From assembly GCA_021209875.1 (NCBI GenBank), contig JAGYVD010000004.1:2480001-2544000 (forward strand): a DNA stretch of 64,000 nucleotides, written 5' to 3'. A program made the position numbers and the translations under genes. Under the pieces are notes generated by a model, which searched no databases, was not told the DNA's origin, and was given only the letters and a program-made list of their open reading frames with translations. Positions 50,201 through 61,022 of the stretch are shown in pieces (the first letter of the stretch is position 1; the number at the start of each line of letters is the position of its first letter). Source of the stretch: Rosellinia necatrix (Eukaryota; Ascomycota; Sordariomycetes; Xylariales; Xylariaceae).

Positions 50201-53073
50201 CCTCCTAGCTTACCTAGTATGCGCATTGTTGTATGAGCGTGGAAATGGCTGTAGGGATGTGGTTTCAAATGCTCAAACAATGCATTCATCAGTTCTTCGA
50301 TGACGGGTGCCATAATGGGGTCCAGATAGTCGGCGGTGAGGTTATCAACACATAGCTCGAGAGTACGAAGGCCTTGACCTACCAAATCTGTTCCCGCCCT
50401 GAGAGCAACAACGAGAGGTCGCATCAAAAAGCTTAGATGTGGCAACAGGTTGCTTAAGCGAGCAGGGACCGTAAGACACAGTTCAACGTAAAGATCTCGC
50501 TCCGCTGGCTTCCGAGCAGCCATAAGCAAATTATTCAGTACATCAAGCAACATCTCAAGTAAAGGTAGGATCTGCTTGTAGAGGTGTTCAAATTTTCCAC
50601 CACCTATACTTCTAAAAAGAGATCGAAGTAGCAGAAAGTAGTTCATAGGTTCCTCTGCCTTTGTTGATAAATCAATTGACTTTGTTACAATGTCAACAAC
50701 GTGGGGAAGAAGCACCTGCTCGTTGCGAGTCGCAAAGAGGGTGACGGCCATGAATGCTAACTTGAAAAGGCGTAACAAAATTGAAGATTTCTTGACGTCT
50801 GCGGATCCTACGTCATCAATTCTTCCCATGAGAAATTTTAACAGCATCCCACAAAAACTCGGAGATGTTGCTTCGCTGGCGAGAAAAAATTGAGGGATAT
50901 GTAAAAGGGCCGTATGCTCAAAAATCATCTCATAGAGACGTGGGATCTCCTGTTGAAAGACCTCGTGGAAAGTGGCAGGGTCGATGCAGTGGAAGACGGT
51001 AGCGAAAGTCTCCAGAAGATCCTTTTCTTCTTTGCTAGAGGATATCATATAGAAATTGGCCATATACTCGACTGTGGAGGCGTACTGGGCCTCGGCAGTT
51101 GGTTTCTCAATTTCGTAGTATCGGAAAACATAAGCCCCTTCGCGAAGCAGTTTGACTATAACCTTGACCTCTTCAGCCGTAAACCCGTATGAAACATCTT
51201 GCCAAAACGTAGGGGCATTGCTTGGATCAATACTTATAGGTGCATTGCAAGCTTTAAGCTGGTAGAAGGTATTCTTGAGGCCATTCATCAGGTTCTTGAA
51301 CAAAAACTTGTTGTCAGCCACAGGATCCGCATTCCTCTCCCGATGGTTCGTTGTCTTTATTGGCATAGCAGTGAAAATATCAATGTCATCCCATTCAGGG
51401 CGTTCCCCATCTGCTAGATACGTTTCTGGCGTTGGATCGGCGGCTTGCTGGGCATACAACTTTGAGAGTTTGACGGCATTTAGATATTGCCTATTCATCG
51501 CGGCAAACTTGTCCCCGATAGCGTTAAGAATCATTAACAGATAATGCCGAGCGTCGACCTTATTCGTCAGCTTAGCAATGCACTCAGCCATGTTCAGCAG
51601 CAGCTTCGCACTCATGGTCTGGAAGCTAGTGCCTGGAAAATTGTCCTGCAGATTTTTGGTGTACACTTCGACTGTCTTTCGGATCTGTTCTGGTGTGAGA
51701 GAATCACGAACGTGGTGTATTAAGTCGGCCAACATGCTGTAGGCCAAAGGCCTCATGGTGTCATAGACCGTCAATCCATCACCGATCAAAGTCTTTTCTT
51801 CAAGCAACTCGTCAATTTTCGGTAGGAAAATTTTCCTAAAGTTGAAATTGATGATATGGCGAATTGCGACCAGCAGTTCCTTGCGTGCAGCAGACTTCTC
51901 TCTAGGGCAGTCCTTCAGTAAACGAACAACTATTTCCGGTAACGTCGGTAAGAAGTCAGCCAACTGGCTGGAGTATTGACGAAGCAAGTATGCCAAGAAA
52001 CTCATAGTCTTCACTTGAGCGGTGATAAACTCTCCGAATGCCGCACGATTTCTAATGCTCGGGCTGACTCCAGTGAAGACCACACCCTTTGCTTTGGCTT
52101 CGTTGTGAGCCTGTTCCTGTGCCTTTGCCTGAAGACATAATACCGATTTAATCAAAGGAACGAACGCCTTGACATTTAGCTGGATTATGCTACGGTACGT
52201 TTGAAAAACCGAGACAACAATAATCGGGCACTCAGACAAGACCTTGAAAGACTGCATTCCCTTCAGGAGAGGGCGACTCTGCTGCTGCAGATCTTGACCT
52301 AGATCCGTCACAGAGGCAACAGGAGATCCGGGCCGAGGAGATTGAAAGTTGGTTTGTGTGCTTCCTGGTGTAGAGGGAGCTCCTGTTGCGTTATTTGGGA
52401 GAGCTGTATTATCTAATTGTTCCCGTACGACCTTTTCCATCTGATCGAAAAGCTCTTGAATCAGGTCCAGGAACCCCTGGACCTTGTCGTGCAACACCTT
52501 TGACTGGTGCCGCATGATATCAGATATGATCTTGACACATAGTGTCGCATTATCTTCGTTGTCGTTCCGTACCAACGATATCAGAAGCTCGACCACTTCC
52601 TTCGCATACTGTTCAAAAGGTTCGGGGGATGTTTGGTGGGTGGGAAGACGATGGAGGATTTCAAGAATGCAGTGGCGAAGTTTCTAAACAGCATGTTAGT
52701 TAGCGGGGGGGTGCGCCGAATGCAATATTCACCATCACTCACCTGCTCGACCGATGTATTCTGGAAAATGCACGGTCCCCGAAGAATATTAACAATTAAG
52801 GGCATAACCCGAGTAAGAAAAGAGGCATAGCTAGGTCCATTGGTGTAGTGGTCAAGGCTATCCCGCAGCGAACAGGCAGCCTCAAATTTGGACTTCGGCT
52901 CTAAAGACACAATGAACAGTTAATACGGAAAAGCTTGTATAGCATACACAATAAACAACGCGATTTCGGGCGACCCAGACACGGATATTTTTTGACATGA
53001 GGATGCAAGGGACCTTACCAGTTTCCTGAGTAGCCAACTTCTTGACTATTTCTTCAAGTTGCGTTGCCGACAT
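41284..53073 (-). CDS. TRA1: TRA1, SAGA/NuA4 activator-binding pseudokinase
   Basis: Giant PIKK-family scaffold that contacts transcription activators in the SAGA and NuA4 acetyltransferase complexes. Exons 53073-53019, 52900-52743 and 52683-41284 give 3870 residues; the third exon is 11.4 kb without interruption. The start encodes [20 protein letters not shown], which splices into [20 protein letters not shown]. Most of the protein is HEAT-type alpha-helical repeat, followed by the FAT region (for example [20 protein letters not shown]) and a disordered Gln/Pro/Asn insert ([20 protein letters not shown]). The kinase-like domain has [20 protein letters not shown] and [18 protein letters not shown] where active PIKKs carry the catalytic HRD-like and DFG residues, so it is a pseudokinase as in yeast. 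The FATC end is [18 protein letters not shown]. Length is slightly above yeast Tra1 (3744). Confidence 0.97.
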
Positions 53074-54482
53074 GACGACGGCTCCTGCACGTGCGCAGCA
53101 CGTTTCATGGAAATGCGCATGCCAATATCTAGAAGGTCGTGATCACTAGGACTATTGCGCTCTGAAAGGGTTAAAGCTGCGGTGAGGGCAGAGAGTTGGT
53201 GAGCGGACGGATGCGGCGGCCGCCGCGCACAGTGGCCTTATGTATGCCGCGGTCACAGGTGATAGGATAAACGTGGGAATGCGATTGGAATCTTCTGTGG
53301 TTCGCAAAGCCTCTCGTTTCTTACGGCAGTGTATTTGTCGAAGATTAGGCAGCGGAATTAAAACGAAAAATTATAGTCCGACCAGTTGAGGGGTATCATG
53401 AAAAGAAGAAAGTTGCAGCCCAGAAAGTGAAGGGAGGAAGGAGATCATTTACTGCGCTCAGATGTGGTATGGCAAAAAGCTTGAAAGTTATCGCAGGCAA
53501 GAGCACTCAGTAGGTTTGGTCCATTAGACCTAAGGTTCGGGGCATGCCAATTGCCAATATGTACATATACAACGCTAGGCTTCATGTTTTACCGGCCGAT
53601 TTCCAGTATTGATTGGCTGAAAGGCTACTAGCGCATCAGACCCCTGTGCGCTTAATTCACAAAGGCACTTTACACTGGTAAGGTCATCACGAGGCAGAGG
53701 GCAGCGCATTCACGACGCGTTGATAAGAATCAACTTTCTTATCGTGCCTACTAGGCACAGGCCTATTATCAGTTAGCCCCACTAGCCCGAGCTACCTAGG
53801 TACTTAGGTTAGTAGTAGTAGTAGGTAGTATTAACGTCTAGTCTAGTGTTCCAGTAGGTACCTAGTGCTAATTTACATTTTAATGGTGAAGGTACTTAGG
53901 TTATCAAGTAAGTTAGGTAGGTTTGTATACCGACCTAAATCTCAGCCAGGCAGTTCATAAGGTTGAAGTTACTCCCTCAGTGTTGAAGTTACTATAGCTA
54001 CTTAACCTAAGGTACGCAGGTAGAAGTAGGTGGGTAGGTTGGTAAGGTAGGTAGGTACTTCGTACCTGCCAGTAGAGAGTCTACCTAAGGTAGGTTAGGC
54101 ATTGGCCTTAATTGGCATGCCGCCTTCCATAGCTACTCAAACACCTTCACCATTTGCTCTGTTCCCTTGCATCTTCTTTCCCAAGTGCCGTAGGTAGTCT
54201 TCAGCTCTGCCCTCTCATCTATGAAAGAAAGATAACCCCTTTTTGACAACACCAAGAGAAACATACCCCGTATTTAGGGGTTTGGACCCAAAAATATACG
54301 TCAAAGGGCTCAGCAGCTTGCCCGTCAGGTACTTGCAGTGTGCGGGCAACACAACAGGCCAACTTACAATCAAAGTAAGTTCGGTGCGACAACGTAGGCT
54401 GCCGACTACAACGATGGCGGTAAACTGATGGGACGCGGAAATAGGTACAAATCTTGTTGAGGCATATATCCGCTCGCCCGCC
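53074..54482. other. divergent intergenic region between TRA1 and the AIG2-like gene
   Basis: Holds a long TACCTAGGTA/GGTAGGTA-rich stretch (53791-54092) and an AGT-run with a TATTAACGTCTAGT core that recurs at 56.7 kb. No coding content. Confidence 0.55.
53791..54092. repeat. TACCTAGGTA-type motif field
   Basis: About 300 bp with repeated TACCTAGG, GGTAGGTA and AGTAGT units in both orientations. The longest motif-rich patch in the window. Confidence 0.7.
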
Positions 54483-55277
54483 ATGGGCAGTTCGCAGGAC
54501 GGCACACATGCCGCCTTCTTTTATGGTGAGGTTCACATGGCAGATATACGTCATTGCCTCGAATTCCTAGCTGACCATAATAGGCACACTCGTGAGAGCG
54601 CCCACGTTACGCGTATCTTAGTTACCTTATTGATAATATCGCAGATGGCTCCCGAGGTCTTCTTCACAGTTTGCTATAGAAACTCCACCGATAACATCGC
54701 TGTGTTGAGAAGCCTACACAAGTTTCAGCCAGCAATACTTCATGGATACTGTCGCCGGTTAGTCTTCTCACATCTTGACGCGTCTCCTAGGGTCGGGGGC
54801 TGTTAAAAGCGCAGATCCGTCCATTGAAAGGCGTCTTGTTTCCGACGCTTTATTCAGACAGCACTGACCAGCCCCAACTTTTGTAGCCGAGTCCAATTCG
54901 CAGATTATCCGGGCATGACACCGGACCGGGAGCACGAAGTCAGGGGCATGTACGTTACAGGTTTAACGACCGCAAATATGTACCATCTAGATCAGTTCGA
55001 GGGCTCCGAGTATGAGCGAAAGACAGTCAAGGCACGCTTGCTGTCTATGGTCGGCGATGACAAAGGAAACGGCAACGTAGAAGGCGAAGAAGTTGAGTGC
55101 GAGACCTACATCTTCAAGAGCCCGGCCAACCTTGAAAGCCGAGAGTGGGATTTTGAGGAATTTCGAACTCAAAAAATGAAGAGGTGGACAAGGGAAGACT
55201 ATGGCTTCGCTGACAGTGATCATTTCAATCCGCATCACGTCGAGAGCGACGAGAAAGCGGCTGCTGTGTGTAAGTGA
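54483..55277 (+). CDS. AIG2/gamma-glutamylcyclotransferase-like protein
   Basis: Small protein of the gamma-glutamylcyclotransferase fold (AIG2-like). Exons 54483-54525, 54584-54591 (8 nt), 54645-54757 and 54887-55277 give 184 residues. The 8-nt exon supplies GTL and completes FFYGTLMAPEVFF, the YG(S/T)L substrate-binding motif of the fold; without it the reading frame breaks. Later landmarks are PAILHGYCRRVQFADYPGM, VRGMYVTGLT and LDQFEGSEYERKTV, which carries the FEG..Y segment and likely catalytic acid. The C-terminal 60 residues are charged (WDFEEFRTQKMKRWTREDYG). The 3' end is uncertain: the frame ends naturally as AAAVCK, but a GTAAGT at 55270 could be a donor, leading either to an immediate stop or, using an acceptor at 55355, to a short different tail. 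The enzymatic substrate is unknown. Confidence 0.83.
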
Positions 55278-58124
55278 AATTTTCTTAGTCTCTATCCAAA
55301 TGTTCCATCTCTAATCTTGAGTACACCTAATGCTGTCCACTAGAAGACCAATCGAGTCAGCTTCCAAGGGCACTCCTAAGGCTGAATAAAGAGTGTAGTC
55401 GTTTATATTGAAGGGTCCTGCTATCAGAATATCGCGTATTGGAACTCGGATATCAAATTGAGCCCTAGGTTACGTTAGATCATAATGTTCACATTCAAGT
55501 GGGTTCCGTCGCCACGGCATAGTAAAATAATCTCCGATGCCGAAATATGTACACCTTGCCACCTTAGCCCAAACAGCTTTTAAAGCGGCCCCTGAAAGCA
55601 ACAAAATTAAGAATTCATGCAGAACCCACCATCAGGTATCAGACGATGTGCTGAGCCACAATTAGCTACACCCTGCAATGTGGCTTATAAAGATCGAGAG
55701 CCTTGAATAGGTGCCTACCGGCAGGTAGTTATTTAGTTGACATGTGGAGTAGGTAGGTACCTAGTTACCTAATAGATACCCTGTTATAGCAGGCATCATC
55801 ACAACTCAATGTCATCAAACCAAACTAAAAGAACCGAAGGTGGTGGAAGTCAGAGTGGCCGAGCCGCGGCGCCTCCCACCAACATCATATCTGCCATGTT
55901 TGAAAGTTACGCATCTACAAAGCAATGATTCGCAATATTTCATGGCCTGCGTCATACTCAAACACCCAAACGCTCACCGCCGACCCCAACGCCACGAATC
56001 AACAAACCAAGTAAGGTGTTTGAAAATGACACATTTGAACCTGCCACGCCAAGCTTGCTGGGTCTAGCCTTGACATTACGGGCGCTTGTGGCGAATAGCC
56101 CAAGGCTAGCCAGAGAAGAGGTTGGCAACTCGGCCGTTCCACGTGCGAGGACTCCATAATCGGAAATACCCAAGTTGTGTAGATAAGGCCATTTTTGTTG
56201 AGATCCCAGGCCTTAGATCTAGCCGTGGTGGTTCGAAACAACTTGTCGAAGCACTTCGCCGGTGCAGCCAAGACTTTTCCCATGTTTCCCCCAGCCCACG
56301 GTTCACCCGTTTGCCAATCCTCGCTTGCCGGGGAACCCTATACATCTGTACTCTCAGGAATGCGTTTCTATTTTAAGACGCCTAGATCGGATAATTATCT
56401 AACAAATGCGATGCGATGAAAATTACTTTCAAGACGGCTCTTTCACGGCGGGCCGCCGTGACTTACGCCGTACTACACGTCGTTCCTACTTCAAGAGAAT
56501 AAGCATTCTAATGGTGCCCAATCCATAACAAGCCCGCCAGAGCAGCCTTAGACCCCCAAGATGACGGCAGGTAAGACCACTCACTTTATCACAATTTTCT
56601 TTCTTTCTTGCCTTTAACCCAGCACAAGGTACAGTACCCGCTACCCGTAGAGCGGACTACCTAGGTAGTAGTAGTAGTGATATTAACGTCTAGTACGCAG
56701 ATCCCTACGACAGACTGCCGCCACGTAAATGCACAAGTTTCCGCCAAGCGCTACCACATGCGTGAGGGGCTGAGAGGCGCCGTCAGCTAGCACACGAGTC
56801 AAAAGGTGGCCCAAACGCGAGGCGGACCGCGGGCGTCTACCAGCATCTGCGGCTGCGTGATGATTCGTTAGGTACCACAGCGGTAAGGCCACTGAGCTGA
56901 GATGTGGGCAGCGAGGTAGCTGCAGCACACTGTCAATTCTGTATTTGTAGTGTCGCGAATTGATCTACGCTGATTAGGTACCCGGCTGACTCCAGGTAGC
57001 CAGACACGTCATATCCGCCGCGACTCGGGGAATCAATAGCAATCCCGTGGCTTGGTGTCATGTTGCTCGGAAACTTCAAAGTCGACGTCTTCAAAACGCA
57101 TTGCCAAAACTTCATGCGCGGCTCATCTCAGCGCCGTACATCGCAGAGTAAGTAACTAAAATCATTACAGTAAGTAGCGAACTTATGTTGTGCACCCTGT
57201 TCATCCCTCGCTACTGTAGTACATAGGTAGCTAGTAGCAGACAAGCTTTTCGATGCCATTCACATGTAGATCTCGGTTACCTTTCTGACTAAACTAGTTG
57301 GGTTAGGAGCAATGCCGGTCTGAAACCAAGGTTGTTTCACAATCAGTTGGGGTAGACTGCTTTTTTTTTGCTGCCTGCGTTGCCCACTGGATGCCGTGTT
57401 CGTGGTCCATGGCTTTTGCCCATAGGCCCGCCTTGCGGGGTCTGTTCGCCACTGATTACGGATATGGACACTATTTCTTATCCACATTTCAGTCTCCACA
57501 TTCGGGATAAATAACCGTGCCCCTGACTGATGTCAGCCACACAGGGGTGCAGCGGCGACAGAACCCGCTGATTCACCACACTCGATGCTTAACGACGAGT
57601 TTTTACAGGCTGGCCATCGCCAACGCGGGCTGCAGGGGCCTGCCACCTTATCCTTGAATTCGTGCCATGACTGGTTGGAGTTCATCTCAAGGCACGCCGC
57701 CGACACCACTAAGCGGCTTGCAAATCACTGCAACCCAAGATTCTCTCTCCTGCAGGTCGGAGATGTCGTCGACGCTGTGAAGTGAAGAGTTTGCAGCCAA
57801 GAGATGGTGTCGACCTGCACGCCCGCAAACCTCGACCCCTATTTCGTCTGACGATCGGACAAGGGATTGCGAGAAATACACGCGGTGATCGGCCCTATCT
57901 TGTCGTCTAACCGCCTAGTCTGGTCCCCCAACTAGCCTGTTTTGTTCCGTCTGTGATCTACAGCGCTTGAATTGAATGCCTCGATGGGGTGAACCAGCAC
58001 AACGCAGTCGCCGCGAAAGAAGCCCAGAATACCAGTGCCTAGTCACCGGTACAATACGCTACACCATATACCCCACTTACTTATGGTCTTCGGGACGGTG
58101 CCCACTATATACCGGTAGTTACCA

Positions 58125-58182
58125 AGTACCTACCTACCTACCTAGGTAGGTAGTCAATACCTAAATACCTAGGTACTAGGCT
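58125..58182. repeat. TACCTAGGTA motif cluster
   Basis: Tandem CCTACCTA running into the palindrome CCTAGGTAGG, then AATACCTAGGTACTAGG. Same family as the other patches. Confidence 0.75.
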
Positions 58183-58429
58183 GCCAGCCTACAACAGCCC
58201 ACAACACAAAGTCAGTCGGTAGTTACCTAAATACACCACACAGGCACTAGGTACGTACCTAGAGGCCACCCCGATGCCCCAATCAGGCAATTGGTTGACC
58301 AGTCTGCGCCAGCTCATAGGCTGGCAGTAGCCCACTAAATTTCGTAAGCCGCGCTAAATGTACCGCAATACGATACCAGGCCCAGGGGTCTTACATGTTA
58401 AGTAAGTGCCTAGTCTGACTTGATTGTCC

Positions 58430-58448
58430 TTTTTTTTTTTTTTTTTTT
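58430..58448. repeat. poly-T tract
   Basis: About nineteen consecutive T. Homopolymer in gene-free DNA. Confidence 0.85.
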
Positions 58449-59754
58449 CTTTCCCTCCTTTGCCATACGTATTTGCGTAGAATCTCCAGCATACTGGAGT
58501 TGTAGGGCGATTAGTGACGATACCTGTGTACTGATAGGCTAGTGGCCGGAATATGGAGCCACACCACCTAGTCTACTGCTCCGTATAGTTACTACCTACT
58601 CCATACTTCTAGGGCCATCAAACCGCCGTACCTCCACAAGTAAGAAGCGCCCGTCTTTGGGAGGTAACCTATAAGCAGTCAGCACTGCCGTGGTGGGGTC
58701 TGGATCCGAGTCGTTGAAAGACACCCGTCAACCCAAACCGTGGCCAAGCTCGAGCGTTACTAGTCAGTCCAGTCGTCAGGGAGGCCCACCACACCCTCGC
58801 CGCCCTCGTTTGTTCGCCCTTTTTTCTTTGCTTGCCACACTTACACGCCTGCGTAGGCACAGGCAAGCATGGGACGCCTGGGAACAAACGGGCAAGAGGG
58901 ACGCCAAACCGCCATGCTTCCTTTTTTCTTTGGGTCGGCCCCCTGTCGCGGGCTGCACACATGCTGCCCAATGACCTGCCCCTGAAACCAAGCGCAGCAG
59001 GTGAATGCGCCGGGGCTTCTGTCCGGGGCTGCATCTGGACGGCTTCACCACCTCCCCATTCTGGTCCTCGGCTACGTGCGATATGTCCCCTAATGATCTG
59101 CCTCCAGCTGCAAGGTCCAAGTGGATCCCGCCGTGGCTCTCGCTCGGGGGGGGGCACCCGTGTTCGATCGTATTCCCGCAACACCCAATCATTCACTACA
59201 GCCGCTATGTACCTGCAGCACGGCACCAACTCACACAACTCGTGTGTGCTCCGCTGCCACACTGCATGACTAGCTTCTGCCGGCTAGATCTCTTCGTCCT
59301 GCTTGCACCTGTCCGCCTTCCCCTCGATGGACATATAAGACCACCCTCGGTCGCTGTCGTCGTTTCGTTTCTCCTCACTCAAGCAGCAACAGTCTTGCGA
59401 CACATCTTGACAATACAGTCAGTCTTTCATTCTTTCAGAGGCTAGACCCTGATCTTCATCCAACCCGCCTGGAGCAACTTTCCTTCTGAGTCGAACTCAA
59501 CAAAGTAACTGTCGGATATCTTCCTCATTGTGACCATCATTCGTCCCTACTCATCACGCTTTGTACTCTCGAGACCACAAAGCCGTCGATAGGTTCGTAG
59601 CCCCGTGTTTTCTCCCTGTCCCCCCCGCATTTTCTGCTACAGCCCTTTTATTTTCTCCGGCACTATGGCCCTGTTCGCGCATCTGCTCGGGCGATCCGCG
59701 CTTCGAACCTGAGCCCCTTTGTTCGACTCCAGCAAAGAGGAATTACCCCTAAAG

Positions 59755-59763
59755 TATATAAAG
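59755..59763 (+). promoter_or_regulatory. TATA box of the AA11 gene
   Basis: TATATAAAG about 145 bp upstream of the AA11 ATG, followed by a C/A-rich leader without ATG, as is common for strongly induced secreted-enzyme genes. Confidence 0.5.
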
Positions 59764-59906
59764 GCATAAACCAGACTGACCAGTCCCAGTCCAATTCAGG
59801 AACCCCAACCCGACTCACTAGCTACACAGCACTCAACAACACTTCATTTCTTCCAGAGACCGAGATTCAAACCGTCCGGAACGAGTTATCTCAGCATCTT
59901 TTCACA

Positions 59907-61022
59907 ATGTACTTCACAAAAGCTACCATTTCTGCCGCCTTCGTGGCCGTGGCCAGCGCCCACATGAAGATGAGCAGCCCTTCTCCTTACAACCCCGCGG
60001 GTCTGAACAACAGCCCCCTTGACGCTAGCGGTATCGATTTCCCGTGCAAGTTCAACGGCACCTATACCGCTACTGGCGGCACTACCAACACCTATGCGCT
60101 TGGTTCCGAGCAAGAACTCGCTTTCATCGGCTCGGCTGTCCATGGCGGCGGCTCTTGCCAGGTCGTCATAACCTACGACGACCCGCCCACCAAGGATTCC
60201 AAGTGGAAGGTCATTCACTCGATCGAAGGTGGCTGTCCCGCCAAGAACCAAGTAGGAAACCTTCCCGACAACCCTGAAGGCACCGGTGCCAATACCTACA
60301 ACTACAAGATCCCGTCCAACATTCCTGCTGGAAAGGGCGTGATTGGCTGGACCTGGTTCAACCGGATCGGAAACCGGGAGATGTACATGAACTGCGGCGC
60401 ACTTGAGCTCACTGGCACTGGTGGTGACCAGTCCAACTTCGACAAGCTCCCCGACATGGTGGTTCTTAACATTGCCGGTTTCTCCAAGACCCCCGAAGGC
60501 GTCGACTACAAGTTCACTGACCCTGGCTCAAACGTCGAGGACAATGTTGGACAATTCGGCGTCGCTACCTGCGGCGAAAGCGGCTGCCAACAGGGTGACA
60601 CCGCGCCTGGCTCCGGCTCCGGTTCCGGCTCCGGTTCTGGCTCCGGTTCTGGTTCTGACTCGCCAACAACGAGCGCTCCTGCCACCCCCACCTCGACACC
60701 AGCTGCTGGCGCCGGTGGCGGCGTCTTCTTGACAGCCCCCAACAACTCTGCCGCGCCCACAACCACCACTGTCGCCCCCGCCCCTAGTGCCACCCCCAAC
60801 CCTGGTGCTGGCTCCGGCTCCGGCTCTGGCTCGAGCTCAAGCGGCCCATGCACAACCGAGGGCATGTTCAACTGCATTGGCGGTACCTCCTTCCAGCAAT
60901 GCGCCTCTGGTACCTGGTCTGCTGCCATCCCCATGGCCGCCGGCACCAAGTGCACGCCTGGTGAGAGCACGGATCTGGGCATGATGGCCGCTGGTCGACG
61001 GGTCCGCGCCTTCCGCGCTTAG
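59907..61022 (+). CDS. AA11 lytic polysaccharide monooxygenase with C-terminal X278-like domain
   Basis: Secreted copper enzyme that oxidatively cleaves chitin. Single exon, 371 residues. MYFTKATISAAFVAVASA is a signal peptide ending directly before His, so the mature protein starts HMKMSSPSPYNPAGLNNSPL with the N-terminal His of the copper brace. The second copper His is in IGSAVHGGGSCQVVITYD. Further AA11 landmarks are SGIDFPCKFNGTY, PTKDSKWKVIHSIEGGCPA and GWTWFNRIGNREMYMNCGAL. After about residue 230 come a Gly-Ser run, a Thr/Pro/Ala linker and a second Gly-Ser run. The end has GPCTTEGMFNCIGGTSFQQC and a GTKCTPGES segment with four Cys, resembling the X278 module found on some fungal AA11 enzymes and thought to bind chitin. 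The last residues (GRRVRAFRA) are basic; there is no GPI signal. A nutritional or cell-wall-remodelling role is inferred. Confidence 0.93.
   Translation: MYFTKATISAAFVAVASAHMKMSSPSPYNPAGLNNSPLDASGIDFPCKFNGTYTATGGTTNTYALGSEQELAFIGSAVHGGGSCQVVITYDDPPTKDSKWKVIHSIEGGCPAKNQVGNLPDNPEGTGANTYNYKIPSNIPAGKGVIGWTWFNRIGNREMYMNCGALELTGTGGDQSNFDKLPDMVVLNIAGFSKTPEGVDYKFTDPGSNVEDNVGQFGVATCGESGCQQGDTAPGSGSGSGSGSGSGSGSDSPTTSAPATPTSTPAAGAGGGVFLTAPNNSAAPTTTTVAPAPSATPNPGAGSGSGSGSSSSGPCTTEGMFNCIGGTSFQQCASGTWSAAIPMAAGTKCTPGESTDLGMMAAGRRVRAFRA

Larger units (their letters stand above)
55278..59906. other. 4.6-kb stretch without a confident gene
   Basis: Holds TACCTAGG motifs (about 55725-55775, 58125-58182 and 58240-58260), a poly-T tract (58430-58448) and an ATG directly followed by a good donor at 56561-56571 that leads only to a 25-codon frame. 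At 58669-59445 the DNA is GC-rich with open frames on both strands and no recognisable product. The last 550 bp are promoter and leader of the AA11 gene, with a second TATA-like ATATAAG near 59333. Confidence 0.5.

Noticed and set aside
52836..52870. tRNA-like string TCCATTGGTGTAGTGGTCAA
   Set aside because: It is TRA1 exon 2 on the opposite strand (DHYTNG), and no T-arm or closing stem follows.
55846..55875. tRNA-Ser/Leu A-box-like GTCAGAGTGGCCGAGC
   Set aside because: No anticodon arm, variable arm or B-box within the next 90 bases.
56561..56720. ATG plus perfect donor (ATGACGGCAG|GTAAGA) suggesting a first exon
   Set aside because: The only in-phase acceptor leads to a 25-codon frame ending in repeat DNA. 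Probably chance or a gene fragment.
58669..59445. Several overlapping open frames of 138-197 codons on both strands
   Set aside because: GC-rich DNA opens all frames at once. No motif, no splice logic and no preferred strand.
60506..60982. 158-residue open frame antisense to the AA11 gene
   Set aside because: Arises from the Gly-Ser and Thr/Pro linker repeats; the protein is PEPEPE-type low complexity.
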